Part shown: in pieces, positions 1-6,857 of the stretch | Layout: each line of letters begins with the position of its first letter | Position numbering within the stretch: the stretch's first letter is position 1 | DNA from: Acidobacteriota bacterium | Lineage (GTDB): Bacteria > Acidobacteriota > Terriglobia > Acidiferrales > UBA7541 | DNA: 14,585 nt | Direction of reading: 5' to 3' | Assembly: GCA_003224135.1 (NCBI GenBank) | Contig: QHYO01000591.1 | Coordinates: forward strand, 1-14,585 | Made by a program: the position numbers and the translations under genes | The notes under the pieces: generated by a model | The model's database searches: none | What the model was told of the DNA's origin: nothing | The model's input: only the letters and a program-made list of their open reading frames with translations

Positions 1-1080
1 TCGCACAAACCGCAAATCCCGGATCTGATTTCGCCGCCAGCGGCCCGCATTGCGACTTCTCCGGATTTCATTTCACTTCACGCTCTCACCGCCGCTTCCG
101 CTCCCGTTCTCACCGGCGACATCTTCGACCAACAAGAAGTCCTCGTTGCTCCGGTTCTCGGTGGAGAGGGGAATCACACTCGACCCACGCTAAAAATTCA
201 GGACGGCTGCAACAACCGCTGCGCCTTCTGCGTCATCCCGTTCGTTCGCGGAAAGAGCCGTAGCCTCTCTCCGGAAACTGTCATCGACGAAGTCCGCCGC
301 CTCTCGGAATCCGGCTACAAAGAAATCGTTCTCAGTGGCATCAATCTCGGCGCATGGGGACGAGATCTTTCTCCACGCCGCGATTTTCTCGATCTGCTGC
401 GCCAAATTCTTGACGAAACTCCCGTCGAACGCCTCCGTCTCAGCTCCATCGAGCCCCTCGACGTCACCCGCGATCTCGTCGCGCTCTTTGCGTCCACCGA
501 CCGGCTCGCCGAACACTTCCACATGCCTCTTCAGTCCGGCTCCGACCACATTCTCGCCGCCATGCATCGCTGGTATCGTTCCGAACATTACGCGCGGCGC
601 ATCGAATTCATTCGCGAGCAACTTCCTCACGCCGCCATCGGCGCTGACATCATCGCCGGATTCCCGGGCGAAACCGAAGACGATCACGCCGCCACAATGC
701 ATTTCATCGAGTCGCGCTCGTTCACTTACCTTCACGTGTTTTCCTACTCGGTGCGCCCCGGCACGCGCGCAGCCGCTCTCCCAAATCACGTTTCGCCTGC
801 CACCATGCAACGGCGAGCCCGCGAATTGCGCGCCCTCAGCGAAGCGAAGTCCGCCGTCTTCCATCGTGCGCAGTCCGGACGCAGGCTTTCGCTGCTCACG
901 CTGCGTCACTCCCATTCCACCGAATCTGTCGAATGGACCCCCACCCTATCTTCCAACTTTCTGAAGCTCCGCCTGGCCGGCTCCTGGCCTCCCAATCAAT
1001 TTGTGAACGCCATATGCTGCCCGGAGTCCACAGAAATTACTCTGCCGGAGTCCCAGCCCTCCGAGCCCCTGCTCCTATGA
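1..1080 (+). CDS. mtaB: tRNA (t6A37) 2-methylthiotransferase MtaB, 3' part
   Basis: Radical-SAM enzyme that adds a methylthio group to N6-threonylcarbamoyladenosine at position 37 of tRNAs decoding ANN codons; cytoplasmic. The frame is open from base 1, so the N-terminal methylthiotransferase domain is mostly outside the window; 359 residues remain. The radical-SAM cluster motif GCNNRCAFC (Cys 70, 74 and 77 of the visible part) is intact, followed by HMPLQSGSD and GFPGETEDD, both typical of the MiaB/MtaB family. The tail (about 295-345), with TPTLSSNFLKLRL, resembles the C-terminal TRAM region of MtaB and not MiaB or RimO, which decides the subtype. It ends with TGA at 1078-1080, 19 bases before the next gene, so the two are probably co-transcribed. 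The long open frames on the opposite strand are codon-bias shadows. Family is secure; the MtaB subtype is likely. Confidence 0.92.
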   Translation, partial: SHKPQIPDLISPPAARIATSPDFISLHALTAASAPVLTGDIFDQQEVLVAPVLGGEGNHTRPTLKIQDGCNNRCAFCVIPFVRGKSRSLSPETVIDEVRRLSESGYKEIVLSGINLGAWGRDLSPRRDFLDLLRQILDETPVERLRLSSIEPLDVTRDLVALFASTDRLAEHFHMPLQSGSDHILAAMHRWYRSEHYARRIEFIREQLPHAAIGADIIAGFPGETEDDHAATMHFIESRSFTYLHVFSYSVRPGTRAAALPNHVSPATMQRRARELRALSEAKSAVFHRAQSGRRLSLLTLRHSHSTESVEWTPTLSSNFLKLRLAGSWPPNQFVNAICCPESTEITLPESQPSEPLLL

Positions 1081-1099
1081 GCGCACAAGGCACAAAGGC

Positions 1100-2719
1100 A
1101 TGAACATTCTCGGCATTGCCACTCCCGGTCGAGACGCAGCCGTCGCGCTCTTCGACAATCACTCCATCGTCGCTGCTATCGAAGAAGAAAAGCTGAGCCG
1201 CGCAAACGACCAGCACGCGCTTCCGCAACTCGCGCTTGCGCGCGTACTCGCCTCCGCCGGGATGCAACTGGCGGACGTCGATGCTATCGCTCTCGCTGCC
1301 TTCGGCAATGGCTCAAAACAAAATCGCCGCAAGAATTCTGCGAACGAATCGACACTCGCGCATCTTCGCCAGCTTCTCGCCGGACGCCGCTTCGCGCTTT
1401 TCGATCATCATCTTTGCCACGCGGCCAGCGCCTTCTACACTTCCGATTTTTCGCGCTCGCTCGTCCTTACTCTCGATTTTGGCTCCCATGGCGCCGCTGG
1501 AAAGGTCTCTCTCGGTGAAGACGATTCGATCAAGTCGCTCCACGCGATTCCTTTTCCCAGTTCCGTTGGTTGGTTTTACTCCCGCGTCACTGAACTGGTC
1601 GGCCTTCGTCCTCAACATGACGAACACAAACTGCAATGGCTTAGCAAAGACGGCCAGCCAGAGTTCCGCGACGCGCTCAGAAAACTTTTCACGTGGAGCG
1701 CAAAGGGTCTGCCCGTCCTCGATCGCAAGTATTTCTCGCCCGGCCCGGACGACACCGGCATTTTTTCGCCGCGCCTGTACCGCGAACTCGGCTTGTCGCG
1801 CGGAACCCCACCAACGGAACGCTCGGCTCGCGCCGCGCTTGCTCGCAGTGCACAGGACGTTCTCGAAGAATTGGTCCTGCGGTTGGCCGAACATTTTCGT
1901 GAGTCCACTCGCGCCGATTCGCTTTGTCTCGCTGGCGGCGTCTTCCAAAACGTTTTGCTCGTTCGCGCGCTCGAACAACGCAGCAGTTTTCGCAATGTCT
2001 ATGTCCAGCCCATTGCGGGGAATGCAGGTACCTCGCTCGGCGCAGCGTTTCTTGCACGCAAGAAAACCACTGGCCGCTCAGGGCGCGCTCCTCTGGACTC
2101 GCTAGCGCTCGGTCCAGAACCAACGTCTCAGGAAATCAAATCCGTCCTCGACAACTGCAAAATCGTCTACAAATACCTGAACGGCGAAGACCAGCTTCTC
2201 GAAGAGACTTCGCGGCAGCTCGACCGCGGGAAAATCGTTGCCTGGTGCCAGGGACGTACCGAATTCGGCCACCGCGCTCTCGGTAATCGCAGCCTGCTCG
2301 CGTCACCCTTCAACGAGTACGTGCTCGACAACGTCAATCAATTCATCAAGCATCGCGAGGAGTTTCATCCCTTCGCGCTTTCCGTTCCCGCTGAACGGGC
2401 CCACGAATTTTTCGATTGTGGCCCCAATTGCCGGTTTATGGCCTCATTGGGCAATTTGAAAAATCCCATCGCGGGTCTCGAACGCTTCACCTTTAATGGC
2501 TCGGCTGTCCGTGTCCACACTGTCGAAAAACAATCCAATCCGCTTTTCTGGAAGCTGCTTCACAAATTTGGCGAATCCACCCCTGCCCCAATTCTCGTCA
2601 ACACCAGCTTCAACCTTTTCGGAGAACCTCTCGTCACCGACCCCCGTTCCGCCGTCCGCAGCTTCTACTGCGCCGGCGTAGACGCCCTCGCGGTCGGCCC
2701 GTTCCTGGTAGTGAAGTAG
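1100..2719 (+). CDS. NodU/TobZ-family carbamoyltransferase
   Basis: 539 residues, near the usual length for O-carbamoyltransferases of the NodU/CmcH/TobZ family, which move carbamoyl from carbamoyl phosphate via carbamoyl-adenylate to a hydroxyl of a sugar or antibiotic. The N-terminal Kae1-like domain shows MNILGIATPGRDAA, the metal motif HHLCHAASAF (His 103 and 107) and LTLDFGSHG (Asp 126). AGGVFQNVLLVRAL and AGNAGTSLGAAF follow at 278-317. The C-terminal carbamoyl-phosphate-binding domain has GRTEFGHRALGNRS (385-398), EEFHPFALSVP and NTSFNLFGEP (501-510). Departures from consensus: the usual GDxG aspartate is Asn 308, the usual N-terminal HD is Arg 11-Asp, and GPRALGNRS is GHRALGNRS. The start has AAAGG close upstream (1112 is inside the gene; the motif lies just before 1100). 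It sits 19 bases after mtaB. The acceptor substrate cannot be told; no glycan or antibiotic genes are in view. Confidence 0.88.
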   Translation: MNILGIATPGRDAAVALFDNHSIVAAIEEEKLSRANDQHALPQLALARVLASAGMQLADVDAIALAAFGNGSKQNRRKNSANESTLAHLRQLLAGRRFALFDHHLCHAASAFYTSDFSRSLVLTLDFGSHGAAGKVSLGEDDSIKSLHAIPFPSSVGWFYSRVTELVGLRPQHDEHKLQWLSKDGQPEFRDALRKLFTWSAKGLPVLDRKYFSPGPDDTGIFSPRLYRELGLSRGTPPTERSARAALARSAQDVLEELVLRLAEHFRESTRADSLCLAGGVFQNVLLVRALEQRSSFRNVYVQPIAGNAGTSLGAAFLARKKTTGRSGRAPLDSLALGPEPTSQEIKSVLDNCKIVYKYLNGEDQLLEETSRQLDRGKIVAWCQGRTEFGHRALGNRSLLASPFNEYVLDNVNQFIKHREEFHPFALSVPAERAHEFFDCGPNCRFMASLGNLKNPIAGLERFTFNGSAVRVHTVEKQSNPLFWKLLHKFGESTPAPILVNTSFNLFGEPLVTDPRSAVRSFYCAGVDALAVGPFLVVK

Positions 2720-2756
2720 AAACGCAGAGATCTGTGGGGTGTGCTCTTGCCTTTGT

Positions 2757-2775
2757 AGCGGCTTGGAGCCCGGCT
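2757..2775 (+). repeat. TGTAGCG-headed imperfect hairpin
   Basis: Intergenic hairpin: AGC (2757-2759) and GGCT (2760-2763) pair with AGCC (2767-2770) and GCT (2773-2775), with a 2-base bulge and a TGG loop. It is preceded by TGT, giving the heptamer TGTAGCG (2754-2760). The heptamer also heads the hairpin at 6829. It could be a REP-like dispersed element; that is inference from two copies. Confidence 0.35.
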
Positions 2776-2916
2776 TCGGTTTCGTTTGACGATAAGCGAG
2801 ATAAATAGGAATCGCAAAAACAATTGCCACAGCGCGAAGCGGAGAGGCATACAAGCAACGAGTTCTTATCTCCTCGTTTTGCATCGAATGGACAGTCTCT
2901 AGATTTCCCTGAGTTG

Positions 2917-2943
2917 GTTCCTTCGTGGCGACAAGAACTTTTT
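2917..2943 (+). terminator. Weak candidate terminator after the mtaB/carbamoyltransferase run
   Basis: GTTC (2917-2920) pairs with GAAC (2935-2938), with a partly paired interior, and is followed at once by five T (2939-2943) on the plus strand. The stem is short and AT-rich, so efficiency is doubtful. The T run overlaps the stop codon of acpS, which converges from the other side. Confidence 0.3.
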
Positions 2944-3319
2944 ATCCTTCAAAAATCACCTGTGCCATCGCCTGCTTCGACGTGTGCGTAATGCTGATCG
3001 CGATATTCTTCACACCCAACCGGTCCGCAATCTTGCGCGCTTCGCCCTTTAACTCGAGCATCGGCCGGCTCCCTTGCCGCCGCAAAATCTCGATGTCCAC
3101 CCAACGCACGCCGCGGCTCCAGCCCGTCCCCAGCGCCTTCATGGCGGCTTCTTTCACCGCAAACCGCCCGGCGTACCTCTCATACTTATCCCTGAACTGC
3201 TCGCAGTACGCGCGTTCCCTCTCGGTAAAAATTCGCTTCAAAAATCGTTCGCCCTGGCGCTCAATCGCGCCTTTCACCCGCTCCACTTCTTCCACATCAA
3301 TTCCCATTCCAATGATCAT
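2942..3319 (-). CDS. acpS: Holo-[acyl-carrier-protein] synthase
   Basis: 125 residues, the usual AcpS length. It transfers 4'-phosphopantetheine from CoA to the serine of acyl carrier protein, activating fatty-acid synthesis; cytoplasmic trimer in known members. Both metal/CoA signatures are present: MGIDVEEVERV near the N-terminus (Asp 8) and RFAVKEAAMKALGTG (Glu 57), and the C-terminal SITHTSKQAMAQV strand matches the family. The start is set by the family's typical MIIGxGID opening; an internal ATG four codons on would cut it. The upstream Shine-Dalgarno is weak. It is divergent from pgeF with 63 bases between, and converges on the carbamoyltransferase with no gene in the 222-base gap. Nothing odd. 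Confidence 0.95.
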   Translation of the reverse strand: MIIGMGIDVEEVERVKGAIERQGERFLKRIFTERERAYCEQFRDKYERYAGRFAVKEAAMKALGTGWSRGVRWVDIEILRRQGSRPMLELKGEARKIADRLGVKNIAISITHTSKQAMAQVIFEG

Positions 3320-3370
3320 GCGGTTCCAGTCACGACCGGTCGCTCCAAATGTCAGGTCGAGATTTCCGAT

Positions 3371-3376
3371 TATACT
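3371..3376 (+). promoter_or_regulatory. -10 hexamer TATACT placed for a leaderless pgeF transcript
   Basis: TATACT lies exactly 6 bases before the ATG at 3383, where a ribosome binding site would otherwise be. A -10 element here would start transcription at or within a base or two of the ATG. I see no convincing -35. The same spacing recurs before 4453 and 9623. Confidence 0.4.
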
Positions 3377-3382
3377 GAGAGC

Positions 3383-4363
3383 ATGCCGACCGCCGTCAAA
3401 ACTTCTCGTGCCAGACGCCTCCCTGGCAAGACAGTTCCCCGTTCTCTAAAACGTCCCAAAGTTTCATCACCGTGGTCGCTGCGCTCCGTCGGTGGCATGC
3501 AAATCCTCGAACTCGTACCGTTCAAGAAACTTCCGTGGCTTGTCCATGGTTTCAGCACACGCGCGGGCGGCTCGAGCATTCTCGATTCCGGCGAGCGCGT
3601 TCTCAATCTCGGCTTCACGGATTGGGATGCGCGCGAGAAGGTCCTCAAGAATCGCCAGTCTTTTCAGTCAGCACTGGGCGCGAGACCTTCCACCCTTATT
3701 CCGCTGAAACAGATTCACTCAGCGGTAGCGCGATTTTTCGCTGCGCCTCCCGCCGTGTCGTCCAAAGGCCTGCCTGCCGAGACAGCCGGGCCTGCACAAG
3801 TAGGTGACGCATCCTTCACCAACGCACGCGGTTTATTGCTCGGCGTGCAAACCGCAGACTGCGTTCCGATTCTGCTCGTCGATCCAAAAAAACGAGCCGT
3901 CGCTGCCATCCATGCCGGCTGGCGCGGAACCCTCGCTCGCATCGCCCTAAAAACCGTCGGCCACATGCGCATGCGCTTCGGCTCAAATCCTGCCGACATT
4001 CTCGCGGCTCTCGGTCCTGCGATCGGCGGGTGCTGCTACGAAGTCGGCACCGAGCTCGTCACGAAATTCACTTCGCAATTTGCGGACGCCGAGGAATATT
4101 TTGACGAACTCCGCACCGGCGAAGAACCCAATCCCCTGCAGTGGCTCAACATGATGCCACCGGGTCATCAGCCGGCGTCCAAAAATGTTCGCCTCGACCT
4201 TCGCAAAGCCAACCGTGCGCAACTTCTCGCCGCCGGCCTCGGCGACACAAATATTTTCGCGAGCGACCTCTGCACCGCCTGCCACACCGGCCTGCTCTTC
4301 AGCTATCGCAAAGAAGCCCACTCCTCCGGCCGCCTCCTCTCCGCCATAGGACTCCGACCTTAA
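3383..4363 (+). CDS. pgeF: Peptidoglycan editing factor PgeF (YfiH, laccase-domain family)
   Basis: 326 residues from this start. PgeF (formerly multicopper polyphenol oxidoreductase/laccase domain) removes misincorporated L-serine from UDP-MurNAc precursors in known members. Zinc-site residues are visible: QIHSAVA (His 112), GVQTADCVPILL (Cys 160) and AAIHAGWRGT (His 177). GPAIGGCCYEVG and the tail CTACHTGLLFSYRKEAHSSGR are further family signatures. The first about 38 residues are basic and low-complexity (MPTAVKTSRARRLPGK) and lie outside the fold; an alternative ATG at 3497 (MQILELVPF) would give 288 residues, closer to the usual length. I kept 3383 because it sits 6 bases after a TATACT hexamer. 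Divergent from acpS. Confidence 0.9.
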   Translation: MPTAVKTSRARRLPGKTVPRSLKRPKVSSPWSLRSVGGMQILELVPFKKLPWLVHGFSTRAGGSSILDSGERVLNLGFTDWDAREKVLKNRQSFQSALGARPSTLIPLKQIHSAVARFFAAPPAVSSKGLPAETAGPAQVGDASFTNARGLLLGVQTADCVPILLVDPKKRAVAAIHAGWRGTLARIALKTVGHMRMRFGSNPADILAALGPAIGGCCYEVGTELVTKFTSQFADAEEYFDELRTGEEPNPLQWLNMMPPGHQPASKNVRLDLRKANRAQLLAAGLGDTNIFASDLCTACHTGLLFSYRKEAHSSGRLLSAIGLRP

Positions 4364-4409
4364 AAGAACCGGCACACGATGCGCCAGGCTCTGACGCGCG
4401 CGGTTTACA

Positions 4410-4429
4410 ATTTGTTTACGAGAACAAAT
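4410..4429. promoter_or_regulatory. Perfect inverted repeat, probable operator before the DUF3291 gene
   Basis: Arms ATTTGTT (4410-4416) and AACAAAT (4423-4429) are perfect 7-base complements around TACGAG. The repeat covers a possible -35 TTTACG (4415-4420), which is 17 bases from a possible -10 CATAAA (4438-4443); an alternative -10 is TAAACT (4441-4446). A dimeric repressor bound here would block the promoter. No regulator gene is adjacent, and the factor cannot be named. Confidence 0.45.
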
Positions 4430-4452
4430 CCATTTGGACATAAACTAGCCCG

Positions 4453-4917
4453 ATGACCCATCACCTTGCGCAGATCAACATCGGCCGCCTGATTGCCCCC
4501 GTTGACGATCCAAAAATTGCCGAGTTTGTGGCCCAGCTCGATCCTGTAAACGCCCTGGCGGACACCGCCCCAGGTTTTGTCTGGCGGTTGCAATCCTCGT
4601 CAGGAAACGCCACGGATATCGTCTACAACGACGATCCATTCGTGATCGTGAACATGTCCGTCTGGCAATCCGTCGAGGCGCTTCGCGATTTTGTTTACAA
4701 GTCGAATCACCTGGATGTGCTTCGTGACCGGGCCAATTGGTTTGAGAAAATGGAGAAGCCGCATTACTGCCTGTGGTGGATTCCAAGCACACACATTCCA
4801 ACCGTTGCCGAGGGCCGCGAGCGGCTGGAGCATTATCAACAATACGGAGCAACGCCGTTTTCGTTCTGGTTTTCGAAGCTTTATCCGGCGGAAGAAAAGG
4901 CCCTGGCAAATTCCTAA
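4453..4917 (+). CDS. DUF3291 domain protein
   Basis: 154 residues, essentially one DUF3291 domain, an alpha/beta-barrel-like fold related to antibiotic-biosynthesis-monooxygenase proteins; no function is established. Seen: MTHHLAQINIGRL at the start, then NMSVWQSVEALRDFVYKSNH (66-85) and KPHYCLWWIPSTHIP (98-112), all typical of the family. No signal peptide or membrane segment, so cytoplasmic. There is no Shine-Dalgarno; TAAACT lies exactly 6 bases before the ATG, suggesting a leaderless message, and an inverted repeat lies at 4410-4429, suggesting its own regulation. Its TAA overlaps the end of rlmN by 4 bases on the other strand, with no terminator between. Confidence 0.85.
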   Translation: MTHHLAQINIGRLIAPVDDPKIAEFVAQLDPVNALADTAPGFVWRLQSSSGNATDIVYNDDPFVIVNMSVWQSVEALRDFVYKSNHLDVLRDRANWFEKMEKPHYCLWWIPSTHIPTVAEGRERLEHYQQYGATPFSFWFSKLYPAEEKALANS

Positions 4918-6023
4918 CTGATGACAGACAGCGGACTGCTGGTGGTTTCCATCAACGATAGTTGGCCACAGGCCGCCATCACATCACGCCCGCGCGAATA
5001 CCGCGTGAATGCGGGAATGCCTTTCTCCAACAAAATTTTGTGGAACCGTTCGATGCTTTCTTCGCTTGGCTCTTTGTAGGGAAGGGAACCGGGATTCCAC
5101 GGAATCAGATTCACTTTCACTCGGCCCAAATCGACCATCAATCGTGCCACACGACGGGCATCTTCGGCCGTGTCGTTCACGCCGCCCAGCAACACATACT
5201 CAAACGTGACGTACTCGCGCGAACTCCGCGGAAAATTCTTGCACGCGTTAAGCAGCTTGCCCAGCGGATATTTCTTGTTGATCGGCATCAGCACATCGCG
5301 TTGCTCATCGTTTGATGCATTCAGCGAAATCGCCAGCTTGGGCCGCACGGTTTCCTTCGCCAGGCGCTCGATTCCGGGCACAATCCCGCTCGTCGAAAGC
5401 GTCACATGCTTTGGAGCCAGCCCGATTCCCGCTTGATCCAGAAGAATTCTCATCGCCGCCATCACGTTTTCATAGTTCAGGAGCGGCTCGCCTTGTCCCA
5501 TCAAAACCACGTTGGTCTGTGGCGTCAAAGTCTCCTTGTGTTCCTCCAGAGGCAACAGCACCTGCGCCAGAATTTCTCCCGGCGTTAAGTTCCGAATCAG
5601 GCCAAGTTGCGCGGTCATGCAGAATTGGCAATCCACCGCACAGCCAGCCTGCGTCGAAATACAAATCGTTTGCCGCGCCTCGCTCGGCATGAACACCGCT
5701 TCGACCGAAGCAGCTTTTTTTGTTTTTCGCTTCTCTTCGCCTTCTGTGTTCTGAGCCGTGAACTCTTGGCTTTCCCCGAGCCCCAGCAAATACCGCACCG
5801 AGCCGTCCGTGGACAAATACCTCTGCCGCACCGTGGGCAATGTCACGGTCGTTTCTTTCGCCAACTTTTCCCGGAACGCCACCGGCAAATTCGTCACGAG
5901 AGCCAAATCAAAAATCCGCTCGGCGTACAGCGCGCGATAGAGTTGGTCCCCGCGGTATCGAGGCTCGCCCCTTTCCGCGCACAGCGCCCGCAACTCTTCC
6001 CGTGATCTTCCCAACAGTTCCAT
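4914..6023 (-). CDS. rlmN: 23S rRNA/tRNA adenine-C2 methyltransferase RlmN
   Basis: 369 residues, normal for RlmN, the radical-SAM enzyme that methylates C2 of A2503 in 23S rRNA (and A37 in some tRNAs) using a methyl-cysteine intermediate. Seen: the cluster motif CAVDCQFC (Cys 128, 132, 135), MGQGEPLLNYENV (175-187), KLAISLNASNDEQR (229-242) and the C-terminal catalytic cysteine in DVMAACGQL (Cys 352). The N-terminal RYRGDQLYRALY matches the accessory domain. Odd point: between the strand ending GLG (about 83) and VEAVFMP (107-113) there is a charged insert with EGEEKRKTKK not normal in the family, probably a surface loop. The start has only AAGG very close upstream. It overlaps the DUF3291 stop by 4 bases and diverges from the dioxygenase at 6151. 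Confidence 0.96.
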   Translation of the reverse strand: MELLGRSREELRALCAERGEPRYRGDQLYRALYAERIFDLALVTNLPVAFREKLAKETTVTLPTVRQRYLSTDGSVRYLLGLGESQEFTAQNTEGEEKRKTKKAASVEAVFMPSEARQTICISTQAGCAVDCQFCMTAQLGLIRNLTPGEILAQVLLPLEEHKETLTPQTNVVLMGQGEPLLNYENVMAAMRILLDQAGIGLAPKHVTLSTSGIVPGIERLAKETVRPKLAISLNASNDEQRDVLMPINKKYPLGKLLNACKNFPRSSREYVTFEYVLLGGVNDTAEDARRVARLMVDLGRVKVNLIPWNPGSLPYKEPSEESIERFHKILLEKGIPAFTRYSRGRDVMAACGQLSLMETTSSPLSVIS

Positions 6024-6124
6024 ACCTTGGTCTCTGGCCCCGCCGTTCTCATTATCTCACTTGTTGGCCTTCGCTTCGCTCGGCGTCATCTGCTTCCTCT
6101 CCTCCTTTTCCTCCTTTCTCGCGC

Positions 6125-6144
6125 TATACTTTCTTTTTGGGAGG
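6125..6144 (+). promoter_or_regulatory. -10 TATACT and strong Shine-Dalgarno GGGAGG of the dioxygenase gene
   Basis: TATACT at 6125-6130 is followed by GGGAGG at 6139-6144, which is 6 bases before the ATG at 6151. The pair fixes the start at 6151 and gives a short leader. Just upstream (about 6086-6120) is a long pyrimidine-only tract. No clear -35. Confidence 0.5.
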
Positions 6145-6150
6145 CATCTC

Positions 6151-6747
6151 ATGTCCGAACAAGTCGCCGTCGAACAGTTCGCCATCTCTGACTGGGTCAA
6201 AAACCTCGCCGCCATCCGGGAACACGATTTCACGCTCGAAAATGTTCAGGACTACATCGTCCACCATGCCATCCGTCCGGAATCACTCGGGGAATATCTT
6301 TTCTTCTCGAAGGGCAGCTATACGCGCAATCTCATCTTCAAGAACGAGGTCTTCGAGTGTATGGCCATTTGCTGGGAAGTCGGCCAATTCAGCCGCATTC
6401 ACAACCATCGCGACCAGAACTGTTGGATGTACACGCCGATCGGCCGTTTGAAAGTGCAGAATTTCCGCGTCGACAATCGCGACACGTCCCACAGCACCTG
6501 TCATCTCACTCCCACCGAAGTCTACGAGATGGACGCCGCTCACCCTGCCTACGTCAACCCACTCGAACCTGTGCACCAGGTGCTCAATCTTCCCGAATTC
6601 AACCAGCGGGCAGTCAGCATCCACGTCTATTCGAAGCCGTTCGACATGTGCGAAGTGTATTACCGGGACAAAGGCACCTACGCCGACGTGCCGCTCCACT
6701 ACACCAGCGAATACGGCCGGCTCCACCCCGACGAAAAACTTCTCTAG
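6151..6747 (+). CDS. Cysteine dioxygenase (type I, cupin)
   Basis: 198 residues, close to mammalian cysteine dioxygenase (200). It oxidises L-cysteine to cysteine sulfinate with non-haem iron and O2; cytoplasmic. Seen: SYTRNLI with Arg 59, the residue that binds the substrate carboxylate in cysteine (not 3-mercaptopropionate) dioxygenases; iron ligands His 84 and His 86 in RIHNHRDQNC and His 142 in PVHQVLN; and SIHVYSKPFDMC with Tyr 160. Cys 91 sits at the position of human Cys93, so the Cys-Tyr crosslink pair (91-160) is present; as I recall, most bacterial homologues have Gly there. The tail VPLHYTSEYG also resembles the animal enzyme. The frame stays open to a TTG at 6061, but the GGGAGG site picks 6151. 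Converges on the SDR gene. Confidence 0.9.
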   Translation: MSEQVAVEQFAISDWVKNLAAIREHDFTLENVQDYIVHHAIRPESLGEYLFFSKGSYTRNLIFKNEVFECMAICWEVGQFSRIHNHRDQNCWMYTPIGRLKVQNFRVDNRDTSHSTCHLTPTEVYEMDAAHPAYVNPLEPVHQVLNLPEFNQRAVSIHVYSKPFDMCEVYYRDKGTYADVPLHYTSEYGRLHPDEKLL

Positions 6748-6750
6748 CTT

Positions 6751-6799
6751 AAAAAAATCGGCGGCCACTGCGCAGCTTTCGCGCTTGCATGCCCGCCGA
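6751..6799 (-). terminator. Rho-independent terminator of the SDR gene
   Basis: Read on the minus strand, TCGGCGG (6793-6799) pairs perfectly with CCGCCGA (6758-6764), enclosing a smaller GCGC/GCGC stem (6781-6784, 6770-6773), and is followed at once by seven T (6751-6757). It lies about 60 bases past the SDR stop codon. In the plus direction it has no T run, so it serves mainly the minus-strand gene. Confidence 0.6.
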
Positions 6800-6828
6800 G
6801 TCGACCCCCGCTAAACCGACGTTGTAGC

Positions 6829-6846
6829 GCCGCCATTATGGGCGGC
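6829..6846. repeat. TGTAGCG-headed hairpin
   Basis: GCCGCC (6829-6834) and GGCGGC (6841-6846) are perfect complements around ATTATG, preceded by TGTAGC (6823-6828). It lies 11 bases past the SDR stop. Without a T run it is a poor terminator; it may be a REP-like dispersed element together with 2757-2775. Confidence 0.4.
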
Positions 6847-6857
6847 TATCGATTGTC

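Noticed and set aside
190..915. Long open frame (241 codons) on the strand opposite mtaB
   Set aside because: The plus frame has the full radical-SAM and TRAM signatures; the antisense product shows no known motif and is explained by codon bias.
2720..2884. Possible small membrane protein on the minus strand between the carbamoyltransferase and acpS
   Set aside because: A short hydrophobic stretch is present, but there is no ribosome site and the frame continues into antisense of the carbamoyltransferase.
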